Below, piece after piece: positions 7,728 to 16,059 of a stretch of DNA of 64,000 nucleotides (position 1 is its first letter; each line of letters starts with the position of its first letter). The position numbers and the translations under genes were made by a program. The DNA comes from JBBSBL01 sp963735885 (lineage in GTDB: Bacteria > Actinomycetota > Thermoleophilia > Solirubrobacterales > Solirubrobacteraceae), in assembly GCA_963735885.1 (NCBI GenBank), contig CAVTMP010000007.1, positions 310,001-374,000 on the forward strand, read 5' to 3'. Under the pieces are notes generated by a model that saw only the letters and a list, made by a program, of their open reading frames with translations, was not told where the DNA came from and did not search any database.

Positions 7728-9509
7728 ATGTTCGAGAAGATCCTGATCGCGAACCGCGGGGAGATCGCCGTCCGGGTGATCCGCGCCTGCGAGGAGCTCG
7801 GCATCGCCAGCGTCGGGGTCTACTCGGAGCTCGACCGCGACGCGATCCACGTCCGCCGCGCCGACGAGGCCTACCTGCTCGGGCCCGGCCCCGCCGCGGA
7901 GAGCTACCTCGTCGTCGAGAAGCTGCTGGACGTCGTCGAGCGGTCCGGCGCCGAGGCCGTCCATCCGGGCTACGGCTTCCTCGCCGAGAACGCGGCCTTC
8001 GCCCGGGCGCTCGAGGAGCGCGGCATCGCCTTCATCGGCCCGCCGGCCGACGCGATCGACGCGATGGGCTCCAAGACCCGCGCGCGCGAGCTCATGGCGG
8101 CCGCGGAGGTGCCGATCGTGCCCGGAACGACCGAGCCCGTCGAGACCGTCGCCGACGCGCGCCGGATCATCGCCGAGTCGATCGGCTACCCGGTGGCCGT
8201 GAAGGCGGCCGGGGGCGGGGGCGGCAAGGGCTTCCGGGTGGCGCTCGCCGAGGACGAGCTCGAGGCGGCGTTCGAGGGCGCCGCGCGCGAGGGCGAGAAG
8301 TTCTTCTCCGACGCGACGGTCTACCTCGAGCGCTACCTGCCCGACCCGCGGCACGTCGAGATCCAGGTCCTCGCCGACGCGCACGGCCACGTCATCCATC
8401 TCGGGGAGCGCGACTGCTCGCTCCAGCGCCGCCACCAGAAGCTCATCGAGGAGGCGCCGGCGCCGGTGGTCGACGCGGCCATGCGCGAGCGGATCGGGAG
8501 GATCGCGACCGACGCCGCCCGCGCCGTCGACTACCGCGGCGCGGGGACGATCGAGGGGCTCGTCCAGGACGGCGAGTACTTCTTCCTCGAGATGAACACG
8601 CGGGTGCAGGTCGAGCACTGCGTGACCGAGATGGTCACCGGCCTCGACATCGTGCGCGAGCAGATCCGGATCGCCGCCGGAGAGCCGCTGTCGATCTTCC
8701 AGGAGGACGTCGTCCTGCGCGGCCACGCGATCGAGTGCCGGATCAACGCCGAGGACGCGTCGAAGAACTTCGCGCCGGCGCCGGGCCGGATCGGCGCCTA
8801 TCGCGAGCCGGCCGGCCCGGGCGTGCGGGTCGACGCGGGCATCGAGGCCGGGAGCGAGATCTCCCCGATGTACGACCCGATGGTCGCGAAGCTCATCGTG
8901 TGGGACGAGGACCGCGAGGCCGCCACGCGCCGGATGCTCCGCGCGCTCTCCGAGTTCGAGATCGGGGACCTGAAGACCCTGATCCCGTTCCACACGGCGA
9001 TCCTCGGGACCGAGCAGTGGCGCGCGGCCGAGACCTGCCGCGACCTCATCGAGGATCGCGCGTGGCTGAAGACGCTGGCCTTCCCCAAGCCCGGCGAGAC
9101 CGGGGCGGGCGAGGAGGAGACGGCCACCGTCGAGCAGGACTACACCGTCGAGGTCTCCGGCCGCCGCTTCGACGTGAAGGTCATCGGCCCGCCCTCCGCC
9201 GGGACCGCGCCCAACGGCGCCGCCCCGACCGGCGCCCGCAAGCCTCCGCGGCGCGAGCGCGCGGGCGGGGGGGGCGGTGGCGCCGGCGGCGATGCGCTCG
9301 CCTCGCCGATCCAGGGCACCGTGCTGAAGGTCGCGGTCGAGGCCGGGGCCCCCGTGGAGGAGGGCGCGCTGGTCTGCGTGATCGAGGCGATGAAGATGGA
9401 GAACGAGATCACCGCGCACAAGGCCGGGAAGATCGCCGATCTCCCGATCGCCGTGGGGGCGTCGGTGGCCTCAGGGGACACGATCGCCGTGATCACGTCC
9501 GGGGAGTAG
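7728..9509 (+). CDS. Acyl-CoA carboxylase alpha subunit (biotin carboxylase + BCCP)
   Basis: This 593-residue protein fuses the two biotin functions. The N-terminal biotin carboxylase domain begins FEKILIANRGEIAVRVIRA, has the glycine-rich ATP-grasp loop AAGGGGGKGFRV (near 165) and the catalytic EMNTRVQVEHCVTEMVTG (near 285). A Gly/Pro/Arg-rich linker (near 500-520) leads to a biotinyl domain with the acceptor EAMKMENE near 560. It carboxylates biotin with ATP and bicarbonate; the beta subunit at 26-1615 is a probable partner for acetyl- or propionyl-CoA carboxylation. No internal breaks were seen. Confidence 0.95.
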   Translation: MFEKILIANRGEIAVRVIRACEELGIASVGVYSELDRDAIHVRRADEAYLLGPGPAAESYLVVEKLLDVVERSGAEAVHPGYGFLAENAAFARALEERGIAFIGPPADAIDAMGSKTRARELMAAAEVPIVPGTTEPVETVADARRIIAESIGYPVAVKAAGGGGGKGFRVALAEDELEAAFEGAAREGEKFFSDATVYLERYLPDPRHVEIQVLADAHGHVIHLGERDCSLQRRHQKLIEEAPAPVVDAAMRERIGRIATDAARAVDYRGAGTIEGLVQDGEYFFLEMNTRVQVEHCVTEMVTGLDIVREQIRIAAGEPLSIFQEDVVLRGHAIECRINAEDASKNFAPAPGRIGAYREPAGPGVRVDAGIEAGSEISPMYDPMVAKLIVWDEDREAATRRMLRALSEFEIGDLKTLIPFHTAILGTEQWRAAETCRDLIEDRAWLKTLAFPKPGETGAGEEETATVEQDYTVEVSGRRFDVKVIGPPSAGTAPNGAAPTGARKPPRRERAGGGGGGAGGDALASPIQGTVLKVAVEAGAPVEEGALVCVIEAMKMENEITAHKAGKIADLPIAVGASVASGDTIAVITSGE

Positions 9510-9512
9510 GGT
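9507..9512 (+). promoter_or_regulatory. Candidate -10 box TAGGGT overlapping a stop codon
   Basis: The TAG stop of the carboxylase gene (9507-9509) forms the first half of TAGGGT, which ends 7 bases before ATG 9520. Confidence 0.4.
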
Positions 9513-9519
9513 CGCGCCG

Positions 9520-9990
9520 ATGGACTACGAGGTGATCCGCGCGGGCCTCCAGGGGGCCATCCCGTACAACCTGCACCTCGGGCTGGAGATCCTGGAGATC
9601 GCCCCCGCTCGGGGCGTCGTGCGCCTGCCCGACACCGAGACGCTGCGCAACCACGTCGGCTCCCAGCACGCCGGCGCGCTCTTCAGCCTCGGCGAGGCGG
9701 CGTCGGGCGCGGCGTTCGTCGGGGCGTTCGTCGAGCGCCTGAGCGACCTCACCCCGCTGGCCGAGCGGGCCGAGATCGCCTACCGGCGGATCGCCCGCGG
9801 GGCGATCACGGCGACCGCGCGCCTCGCGACGCCGGCCGAGGAGGTCGGGGCGGCGCTCGAGCAGGGGGGTCGCGCGCGGTTCCCGGTCGACGTGGCGCTG
9901 ACCAACGGCGCCCGGGACGTCGTCGCGGACATGACGGTGCACTGGTACGTGCGGCTGGCCTCCGCCGAGGCCGACGACGCCGGCGCGTGA
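9520..9990 (+). CDS. DUF4442/PaaI-like hotdog-fold thioesterase family protein
   Basis: The 156-residue protein has a hotdog-type pattern: NLHLGLEILEIAPARGVVRLP, then a central HVGSQHAGALFSLGEAASG helix and four strands ending VVADMTVHWYVRL. DUF4442 and PaaI proteins are mostly acyl-CoA thioesterases or their relatives. The position directly after the acyl-CoA carboxylase alpha gene would suit a role with acyl-CoA, but the substrate is unknown. The gene ends in a GTGA overlap with the acetyltransferase gene, so the two are probably co-translated. Confidence 0.8.
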   Translation: MDYEVIRAGLQGAIPYNLHLGLEILEIAPARGVVRLPDTETLRNHVGSQHAGALFSLGEAASGAAFVGAFVERLSDLTPLAERAEIAYRRIARGAITATARLATPAEEVGAALEQGGRARFPVDVALTNGARDVVADMTVHWYVRLASAEADDAGA

Positions 9991-10472
9991 CCCCGCGGGT
10001 CTGGCGCGCCGAGCCCCACGACGCCGAGACCGTCGCGCGGCTGCTCGTCGCCTTCCGCGACGAGATGGGGCGCGACTGGCCCTCGCCGAACGCGTTCCTC
10101 GCGTCGGTCGAGCGCCTCATCGACCGCGCGGACACCGACTACCTGATCGGCGCTCCCCACGACGACGCCCCGCCCGCCGGGGTCTGCCAGCTGCGCTACC
10201 GCTTCGGCGTCTGGTACGCCGCCGAGGACTGCCACCTGGAGGACCTCTTCGTCGAGGCCGGCGCCCGGCGCAGCGGCCTGGGCTCGGCGCTCGTCGCCGC
10301 CGCGCTCGAACGCGCCCGTGAGCGCGACTGCCGGCGGGTCGAGCTCGACGTCAACGAGGAGAACGCCGCGGCGCTCGCGCTCTACGCCCGCCACGGGTTC
10401 GCCACGGGGGGCCCGACGTCCTCCGGGCGGGGGGGCCGCGACCTCTTCATGCGCCGCCGCCTCGAGGCCTGA
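9987..10472 (+). CDS. GNAT-family N-acetyltransferase
   Basis: This 161-residue protein is a single GNAT domain: the acetyl-CoA loop is ARRSGLGSALVAAALERA (near 95), followed by the RRVELDVNEENAAALALYARHGF signature of motif B. The acceptor substrate is not predictable. GTG 9987 overlaps the stop of the upstream hotdog gene by four bases (GTGA), a strong sign of operon coupling. Confidence 0.88.
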   Translation: MTPRVWRAEPHDAETVARLLVAFRDEMGRDWPSPNAFLASVERLIDRADTDYLIGAPHDDAPPAGVCQLRYRFGVWYAAEDCHLEDLFVEAGARRSGLGSALVAAALERARERDCRRVELDVNEENAAALALYARHGFATGGPTSSGRGGRDLFMRRRLEA

Positions 10473-10520
10473 CCGGACGCGGCCGGGCCGGACGCGGCCG
10501 GGCCGGTCAGCGCGCTGACC
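10473..10520. repeat. Tandem 15-bp repeat followed by a 16-bp perfect palindrome
   Basis: Two copies of ccggacgcggccggg follow the acetyltransferase stop. They are followed by the perfect palindrome ggtcagcgcgctgacc at 10505-10520. The palindrome may be a terminator stem (no T-run) or an operator for the secreted-protein genes downstream. Nothing else was seen up to 10627. Confidence 0.5.
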
Positions 10521-10637
10521 GCCGAACCGGCGCACACCATCGCCCGATGCGGCACAGTGACCCGCGCAGGGATCGCGAGGCGCCGGCATGGACGCCGGCG
10601 CCGCTCGCGAACACGTCGCGCAACGCTGGAGGAACCC

Positions 10638-11282
10638 ATGCCGTCTCATCGTCCCGGGCGACGTCCCTCCGCCGCCCTCCTCATCGCCTGCCTCGCCCTG
10701 CTCGTCGCGCTCGGCGGCACCGCGGGCGCGGATCCCATCGGCCAGATCTCGCGCCTGATCTCCGGCAGCCAGATCAAGAAGAACTCGATCCGCGGCAACC
10801 GCCTCGTCCGCGGGACGATCACGGGCCGCGAGGTCAACGAGCGCCGGATCGGGATCGTGCCCCGGGCCAAGCGGGCCGACAGCGCGCTGAACGCCGACCT
10901 CGTCGGAGCGCTGGCCGTGCGCAAGGTCTTCTTCCGCGCTCCGGCCGGCGCGGCGCCCGTCCAGGTCTTCTCCGGCGCGGGCCTGACGCTGTTCGCGAGC
11001 TGCAACGCGGCCGGCGACCCCGTGCTGCGGGCCACGACCGCCGCGAACGGCGCGGCGATCCGCGCCGTCCGCGTCGGCGCCGGCGGCGCGGCCAGCGTGG
11101 GAGCGGCGAACTTCAACGTCGGCGCCTCGCTCTCGGTCCTCGGCGCGAGCCAGGAGGGCGGCGCGACGATCGACTACGCCCAGCCGAACGGCCCCGTCGC
11201 GACCGTGACGCTGCAGTACGGCGACAGCCCGTCGCTCGGCGGCGCGTTCTGTCACGTTACGGGCACGTCCACGAACAGCTGA
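10638..11282 (+). CDS. Secreted protein of the QIKKNSIRG family, unknown function
   Basis: The 214-residue protein starts at ATG 10638, five bases after GGAGG. A signal peptide (SAALLIACLALLVALGGTAGA) is followed by a polar segment of short direct repeats (SQIKKNSIRGNRLVRGTITGREV), and then an Ala/Gly/Val-rich C-terminal region likely to form beta strands with two Cys. The same layout is seen in the next gene, so the two are paralogues. Such proteins are abundant in Solirubrobacterales as far as I know, but no function is established. It is probably cotranscribed with 11302-12108. Confidence 0.8.
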   Translation: MPSHRPGRRPSAALLIACLALLVALGGTAGADPIGQISRLISGSQIKKNSIRGNRLVRGTITGREVNERRIGIVPRAKRADSALNADLVGALAVRKVFFRAPAGAAPVQVFSGAGLTLFASCNAAGDPVLRATTAANGAAIRAVRVGAGGAASVGAANFNVGASLSVLGASQEGGATIDYAQPNGPVATVTLQYGDSPSLGGAFCHVTGTSTNS

Positions 11283-11301
11283 CCGACGAAGGACCCGTCC
11301 G

Positions 11302-12108
11302 ATGCGCCGCTTCCGCCCCAGCCGGCCCTCGCCCGCGATGGCCGTCGCCCTGCTCGCCCTGTTCGTCGCGCTCGGGGGCACCGGGATCGCCGCCTCCCGG
11401 TTCATCAGCGCCAAGCAGGTGCGCAAGGGATCGCTCCCGGGCGACCGCCTCAAGCGCGCGAGCGTCGCCGGCGATCGCCTCAAGCGCGGCGGGGTGAACG
11501 GCGATCGACTCAAGCGCGACAGCGTCGGCGGCCTCGCGATCCGCGAGTCGCGGCTCGCGAAGGTCCCCGCCGCCGGGCTCGCCGACAACGCCGTCAACGC
11601 GAGCAACGCGCAGAACGCGAACACGCTCGCGCGGTTCGCGGTGCTGCAGACGGTGCGGCTGACCGCGACGAGCGGGGCCAGCGACGCGCTCGCGCGCGCG
11701 GCGGCCCCGGCGCGCACGCTGTTCCAGAAGGGCCAGCTGTCGCTGAGCGCCAAGTGCTTCAGCTCCGGCACGGGCGTGACCGCCGAGGTCTACCTGGGCA
11801 CGAGCGTCAACGGCGCCGTCCTCGAGGGCTACGACAACCTGCGCGGCGGCGCCACCGACGCGAGCTACGTCCTCACCTCCACGCCGGAGGCGACGCGGCG
11901 CGTGGCCCGGGTGTCGGCCGGGCCGAGCAGCGCGCAGCTCTCGGCGCCCGACGCCCAGGACTTCGTCGCCGTCGCCCGGGACGGCAGGCAGCTCCACGGC
12001 CAGGTCGCCCTCGCGGTGAAGAACGGCGGGCTGGCCGCGCCGACCGTGGGCAACGGGCCCTACGGCGACGGCGACGTCTGCCTCGTGCAGGGCAGCGTCG
12101 CGGGCTGA
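11302..12108 (+). CDS. Secreted GDRLKR-repeat protein, paralogue of the upstream gene
   Basis: This 268-residue protein has the same plan as its upstream neighbour: a signal segment (AMAVALLALFVALGGTGIAA), then a decapeptide repeat region (near 41-77) with three GDRLKR units, then an Ala-rich stretch (NAVNASNAQNANTLARF) and a beta-rich C-terminal half with two Cys. The decapeptide period suggests a regular solenoid or stalk. The positively charged repeat could bind cell-wall polymers, which is inference. ATG 11302 lies 20 bases after the upstream stop. Confidence 0.8.
   Translation: MRRFRPSRPSPAMAVALLALFVALGGTGIAASRFISAKQVRKGSLPGDRLKRASVAGDRLKRGGVNGDRLKRDSVGGLAIRESRLAKVPAAGLADNAVNASNAQNANTLARFAVLQTVRLTATSGASDALARAAAPARTLFQKGQLSLSAKCFSSGTGVTAEVYLGTSVNGAVLEGYDNLRGGATDASYVLTSTPEATRRVARVSAGPSSAQLSAPDAQDFVAVARDGRQLHGQVALAVKNGGLAAPTVGNGPYGDGDVCLVQGSVAG
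11422..11532 (+). repeat. 30-bp coding repeat (LPGDRLKRAS-type decapeptide)
   Basis: Three consecutive 30-bp units encode x-GDRLKR-x-x-x; the core ggcgaycgcctcaagcg is almost identical between copies, so the repeat probably grew by slippage or unequal exchange. Confidence 0.75.
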
Positions 12109-12119
12109 GCGTCCGCGTC

Positions 12120-12899
12120 TCAGCCACCCACCCCCACCACGTTCTCGGCGTGGATGCGGCGCTGCTCGACGGTCCGCCGCGCGCGCGGCAGCGGCGCCTC
12201 CGCGCCATCGCGCTCCAGCGCGTCGAGGTACGCGAGGTCCTCGCGGAGGATCTCGGCGGCCCGCGCCGCGGCGAGCGGCGGACCGTGGCCCGGCACGACC
12301 GTGCCGGCGGCCTCGACCAGCGGGGACAGACGCTCCAGCGTCGCCCGGTAGGCCGCGAGTGACCCGCCCGGCGAGATCATCGGGATCTCGACCGGCGAGA
12401 GGTAGTCGCCGCAGATCACGACGCCGGCCCACGGGATCTCCACGGCGGTGCCGTCCGCGGTGTGGCCCGCGGCCGGATGCAGCCGGAGCGCCTCGGACCC
12501 CAGCTCGACGACCCCCGGCACCGGCAGGGCCTGGGCGGGCGGCAGGGAGAGCGGCGCCGGGCGCTCGATGTACCAGGTCGCGTCGGAGTCCCGCAGCTCC
12601 CGCTGCGCCACGCCCGGCTCCGCCTCCAGGCGCGCCGCGCTGGTCTCGCCGAGGGCGAGCGGCGCGGCGGGGAACGCGAGCCGGCCGAGCAGGTGGTCCC
12701 AGTCGGCGTGGGTGGCCAGCAGCCCGACGACCGGGAAGCCGGCACGCTCCGCCACCGCCGGGAGCGCCTCGAGCTCGTCGGGCAGCACGGGCGAGTCGAT
12801 GAGGAACGCCTCCTCGCCGGAGCGGACGAGGGTCGCCGAGGTCTGCCAGAAGCGCGAGGTGACGACGATGACGTCCTCGTGGACGCCGACCGCGCGCAC
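12120..12899 (-). CDS. Metallo-beta-lactamase fold hydrolase
   Basis: The 259-residue protein carries the MBL metal-binding set: THADWDH near residue 63, AAGHTADGTAV near 140, GDYLSPVE near 160 and a late VVPGHGPP. The HxHxDH motif has Ala in the second position (THADWDH), as in some zinc hydrolases with this variant. The family includes glyoxalase II-like and lactonase enzymes; the substrate is unknown. It follows the HAD gene on the same strand with a 10-base gap, so the two probably form an operon. GTG 12899 is the likely start. Confidence 0.85.
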   Translation of the reverse strand: MRAVGVHEDVIVVTSRFWQTSATLVRSGEEAFLIDSPVLPDELEALPAVAERAGFPVVGLLATHADWDHLLGRLAFPAAPLALGETSAARLEAEPGVAQRELRDSDATWYIERPAPLSLPPAQALPVPGVVELGSEALRLHPAAGHTADGTAVEIPWAGVVICGDYLSPVEIPMISPGGSLAAYRATLERLSPLVEAAGTVVPGHGPPLAAARAAEILREDLAYLDALERDGAEAPLPRARRTVEQRRIHAENVVGVGG

Positions 12900-12909
12900 C
12901 CGGCGCCGC

Positions 12910-13590
12910 CTACCCGGCGCCGAGCAGCTTCGCCGCCTCGCGGAGGTTCGGCACCTCGGCGTCCGGCTTCTTCTGGCCGGGCTCGAGCTCCTCCTTGTGG
13001 CGGTTCACCCAGACCACCGGGACCTTGAGCTTCAGGCACGGCTCCACGTCGTGGTAGTAGCTCTGCGCGACGTGCACCCAGCCGCGCTTGCCGCCGACCC
13101 GCCGCTCGAACTCCTTGAAGTGCGCCTCGTCGGGCTTGTAGGAGCGCACCTGCTGCGCCGTGACCACGAGGTCGAAGTCGAGCGGCATGTGCCGGCGGGT
13201 GAGCCCGAGCAGCTTGTCGTCGATGTTCGAGATCAGCCCCGTCTTGTAGGTCTTCGCGAACTTCGCGAGCGTCGGGTTCGTCTCGCGGAACGGGCGCCAG
13301 CGCTCGACGGAGTCGGGCAGGAAGCCGGAGCGGGAGGGCTCCAGCGGCCACCCGAGGCGCTTGGCGATCTCGACCGCCGTGCGCCGCAGCACCTCCGCGT
13401 AGAGCTCGTAGCACCCGGCCTGGATCTTCTGCTGGATCTCGTGGAAGAGCGGGATGAGCTCGTCGCGCTCGATCGTGAAGCCGTCCCGCGCCGCCTCGTC
13501 GGTGAACGCCTCGTAGGCCCCGGTCTCCCAGTCGATCAGGGTGCCGTAGACGTCGAAGGTCACGAAGGTCGGCTTCTTGGGAATGGCCAT
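12910..13590 (-). CDS. HAD-superfamily hydrolase, 2-haloacid dehalogenase-like
   Basis: The 226-residue protein shows the HAD motifs: FDVYGTLIDWE with the nucleophile Asp near residue 11, SNIDDKLL (motif II), a Lys in SYKPDEAHF (motif III) and HVAQSYYHDV (motif IV). The DVYGTL form is typical of the L-2-haloacid dehalogenase/class II subfamily; true dehalogenase activity is not assured. ATG 13590 is preferred; ATG 13602 would add four residues. It is transcribed divergently from sucC. Confidence 0.88.
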   Translation of the reverse strand: MAIPKKPTFVTFDVYGTLIDWETGAYEAFTDEAARDGFTIERDELIPLFHEIQQKIQAGCYELYAEVLRRTAVEIAKRLGWPLEPSRSGFLPDSVERWRPFRETNPTLAKFAKTYKTGLISNIDDKLLGLTRRHMPLDFDLVVTAQQVRSYKPDEAHFKEFERRVGGKRGWVHVAQSYYHDVEPCLKLKVPVVWVNRHKEELEPGQKKPDAEVPNLREAAKLLGAG

Positions 13591-13635
13591 GGGCGCGGGC
13601 ATGATGCCACGCGGCGGGCGCCCGGTGCCGTCAGA

Positions 13636-13641
13636 TAGAGT
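13636..13641 (+). promoter_or_regulatory. Candidate -10 box TAGAGT for sucCD
   Basis: TAGAGT ends 12 bases before the sucC ATG at 13654. No Shine-Dalgarno is seen in the interval, which fits a leaderless or nearly leaderless message. Confidence 0.4.
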
Positions 13642-13653
13642 GCCGCGCCGCCG

Positions 13654-14793
13654 ATGGACCTCCTCGAGTACCAGGGCAAGCAGCTGTTCGCCCGCCACGG
13701 GATCCCCGTTCCGGACGGCCGGCACGCGGCCGACGTCGAGACGGCGGTCGCGGCAGCCGAGGAGATCGGCTACCCCTGCGTGGTCAAGGCCCAGGTCCAG
13801 ATCGGCGGGCGCGGGAAGGCCGGCGGGATCAAGGTGGCCAACGACCGCGACGAGGCCCGCGCCCACGCCGAGGCGATCCTCGGCATGGACATCCGGGGGC
13901 TGACCGTCCGCGAGGTGTGGGTCGAGGCGGCCACCGACATCGCGGCCGAGTACTACGCGTCGATCGTCTTCGACCGCTCGGCCAAGGCGCCGCTCATCAT
14001 GCTCTCCACCAAGGGCGGCATGGACATCGAGGCCGTCGCCGACGAGGACCCGGACGCGATCGCGCGGCTCCACGTCGACCCGCTGCTCGGCTTCCAGGAC
14101 TTCCACGGCCGGCGGCTCGCCTTCGAGGCCGCGGTCGACGGGGACGTCGTGCGACCGGTCGGGGCGCTCCTCGCGAAGCTCTACGCGGCCTTCGTGGGCG
14201 AGGAGGCGATGCTGGTCGAGGTCAACCCGCTGATCGTCACCGGCGAGCGGGCCGTCGCCGCGCTCGACGCGAAGGTGACGCTCGACGACTCGAGCCTCTT
14301 CCGCCATCCCGAGAACGCGGAGCTCCGCAACCCCGCCGCCGAGGACCCGCAGGAGCAGATGGCGCACGAGCGCGGGCTCACCTACGTGAAGCTCGACGGG
14401 AACGTCGGGATCCTCGGCAACGGCGCCGGGCTCGTCATGTCGACGCTCGACGTCGTCGCCCAGGCCGGCGGGAGGCCGGCGAACTTCCTCGACGCGGGCG
14501 GCGGGTCGAAGGCCGAGGCGATCACCCAGGCCGTCGAGGTGATCCTCTCCAACCCCAACGTCACGGCGGTGCTGTTCAACATCTTCGGCGGCATCACCCG
14601 CTGCGACGAGGTGGCCAAGGGGCTGATCGAGGCCTTCGCCCAGATCGAGCCGACCGTGCCCTTCGTCGTCCGCCTCGACGGCACCAACGACGTCGAGGGC
14701 CGTCGCCTGCTCGCGGAGGCGGGCCTCCCGAACGTCCACGCGGAGTCGACGATGCTCGGCGCGGCGGAGAAGGTCGTGGAGCTGGCCGGCTGA
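13654..14793 (+). CDS. sucC: Succinyl-CoA synthetase beta subunit (ADP-forming type)
   Basis: The 379-residue protein has the normal length for SucC. An ATP-grasp domain begins MDLLEYQGKQLFARHGIPVP and includes KAQVQIGGRGKAGG (nucleotide binding) and EVNPLIVTG (Mg binding). The C-terminal ligase domain has NGAGLVMSTLD, FLDAGGG and FNIFGGITRCDEVA. With SucD it makes ATP or GTP from succinyl-CoA in the TCA cycle. The stop and the sucD start overlap by one base (TGATG). Confidence 0.97.
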   Translation: MDLLEYQGKQLFARHGIPVPDGRHAADVETAVAAAEEIGYPCVVKAQVQIGGRGKAGGIKVANDRDEARAHAEAILGMDIRGLTVREVWVEAATDIAAEYYASIVFDRSAKAPLIMLSTKGGMDIEAVADEDPDAIARLHVDPLLGFQDFHGRRLAFEAAVDGDVVRPVGALLAKLYAAFVGEEAMLVEVNPLIVTGERAVAALDAKVTLDDSSLFRHPENAELRNPAAEDPQEQMAHERGLTYVKLDGNVGILGNGAGLVMSTLDVVAQAGGRPANFLDAGGGSKAEAITQAVEVILSNPNVTAVLFNIFGGITRCDEVAKGLIEAFAQIEPTVPFVVRLDGTNDVEGRRLLAEAGLPNVHAESTMLGAAEKVVELAG

Positions 14794-15674
14794 TGGCGAT
14801 CCTGGTCGACGGCTCGACGCGGCTCTGCGTGTCCGGGATCACCGGCCGCGAGGGCACCTTCCACACGATGAACAACCGCGCCTACGGGACGCAGGTCGTG
14901 TCGGGCGTGACCCCCGGGAAGGGCGGCCAGGACGTGGAGGGCGTCCCGGTCTTCGACACCTTCCACGCCGCGGTCGAGGCGACGCGGGCGAACACCGCGA
15001 TGATCTTCGTGCCGCCGCGGTTCGCCGCCGACTCGATCCTCGAGGCCGAGGACGCCGGGATCGAGCTGGTCGTCGCCATCACCGAGGGCATCCCGGCGCA
15101 CGACGAGCTGCGCGTCTACAACCACCTCCGCGCGCGCGGCCGCAGCCGTCTCGTCGGGCCGAACTGCCCGGGAATCCTCTCCCCCGGGAAGGCGAACGTC
15201 GGCATCATCCCCGCGGCCTTCTTCAAGGAGGGGAACTGCGGGGTCGTCTCGCGCTCGGGCACGCTGACCTACCAGATCGGCAACGAGCTGGCCCAGCGCG
15301 GCTTCGGCAACTCGACGATCGTCGGCATCGGCGGCGACCCGGTGCCGGGCTCGAGCTTCATCGACGTGCTGGAGGCCTTCGAGGCCGACGAGCAGACCGA
15401 GATCATCGTGATGGCCGGCGAGATCGGCGGCGACGCCGAGGAGCAGGCCGCCGAGTACATCGCCGCGCACGTGAGCAAGCCCGTCGTGGCGTACATCGCC
15501 GGGTTCACCGCGCCGCCCGGCAAGACGATGGGCCACGCCGGCGCGATCGTGTCGGGCTCGCAGGGCACCGCGGCGGCCAAGGCGGAGGCGCTCGAGGCCA
15601 AGGGCGTGAGGGTCGGACGCACGCCCACGGCGGTCGCGGAGCTCGCGGCCGAGCTGCTCGCCGCGAGGGCGTGA
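14793..15674 (+). CDS. sucD: Succinyl-CoA synthetase alpha subunit
   Basis: The 293-residue protein is typical SucD. The N-terminal CoA-binding Rossmann domain has ITGREGTFHT and VTPGKGG; PNCPGI follows. The C-terminal half has SRSGTLTYQ, IGGDPVPG and the phosphohistidine motif GHAGAIVSG near residue 250. ATG 14793 overlaps the sucC stop. The downstream gene overlaps by GTGA, so a third protein is cotranslated with the enzyme. Confidence 0.97.
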   Translation: MAILVDGSTRLCVSGITGREGTFHTMNNRAYGTQVVSGVTPGKGGQDVEGVPVFDTFHAAVEATRANTAMIFVPPRFAADSILEAEDAGIELVVAITEGIPAHDELRVYNHLRARGRSRLVGPNCPGILSPGKANVGIIPAAFFKEGNCGVVSRSGTLTYQIGNELAQRGFGNSTIVGIGGDPVPGSSFIDVLEAFEADEQTEIIVMAGEIGGDAEEQAAEYIAAHVSKPVVAYIAGFTAPPGKTMGHAGAIVSGSQGTAAAKAEALEAKGVRVGRTPTAVAELAAELLAARA

Positions 15675-16048
15675 GGATCCGGGCGACCGTGCCCGACGCC
15701 ACGCCGCCCACCGACGTCGCCGCGATCCTCGCCGAGCTCGACCGCCGCCTGCAGGACCTCGAGTCGGAGCTCGCCGCGGTCGGCGCCGTGGCTCCGGTGT
15801 CGAGCCCGTCGCCGCGGCCGGCCCCGGCGCGATCGGAGCCCGAGGCCGGGTCGCGCGCGGAACCGGAGGCCCCCGCCGCCGCGACCGGTCCCGACCCCGC
15901 CGAGGCGGTCCTCGGCGCGATCCGCGCCGCGGTCGATCAGGACGTCGAGGTCATCGCCCGGGCGGACGACGCGCTCGTCCTCCGCGTGGACCTCGGCGCG
16001 CCGACCGGGCCCGCGCCGCGGCCACCGGCGGCGCCCCCGCCGCGCTAA
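15671..16048 (+). CDS. Hypothetical protein with coiled coil and Pro/Ala-rich linker
   Basis: This 125-residue protein starts at GTG 15671, overlapping the sucD stop (GTGA). A short helical segment (DVAAILAELDRRLQDLESELAAV) is followed by a Pro/Ala/Glu-rich linker and a small C-terminal alpha/beta piece (AVLGAIRAAVDQDVEVIARADDALVLRVDLG). No family is recognised. The helix could dimerise or bind a partner. Tight coupling to sucCD and good GC3 support a real gene. Confidence 0.6.
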   Translation: MRIRATVPDATPPTDVAAILAELDRRLQDLESELAAVGAVAPVSSPSPRPAPARSEPEAGSRAEPEAPAAATGPDPAEAVLGAIRAAVDQDVEVIARADDALVLRVDLGAPTGPAPRPPAAPPPR

Positions 16049-16051
16049 CGT
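16046..16051 (+). promoter_or_regulatory. Candidate -10 box TAACGT, leaderless start
   Basis: TAACGT overlaps the stop of the previous gene and ends 8 bases before ATG 16060. Confidence 0.4.
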
Positions 16052-16059
16052 TCGGCCCG

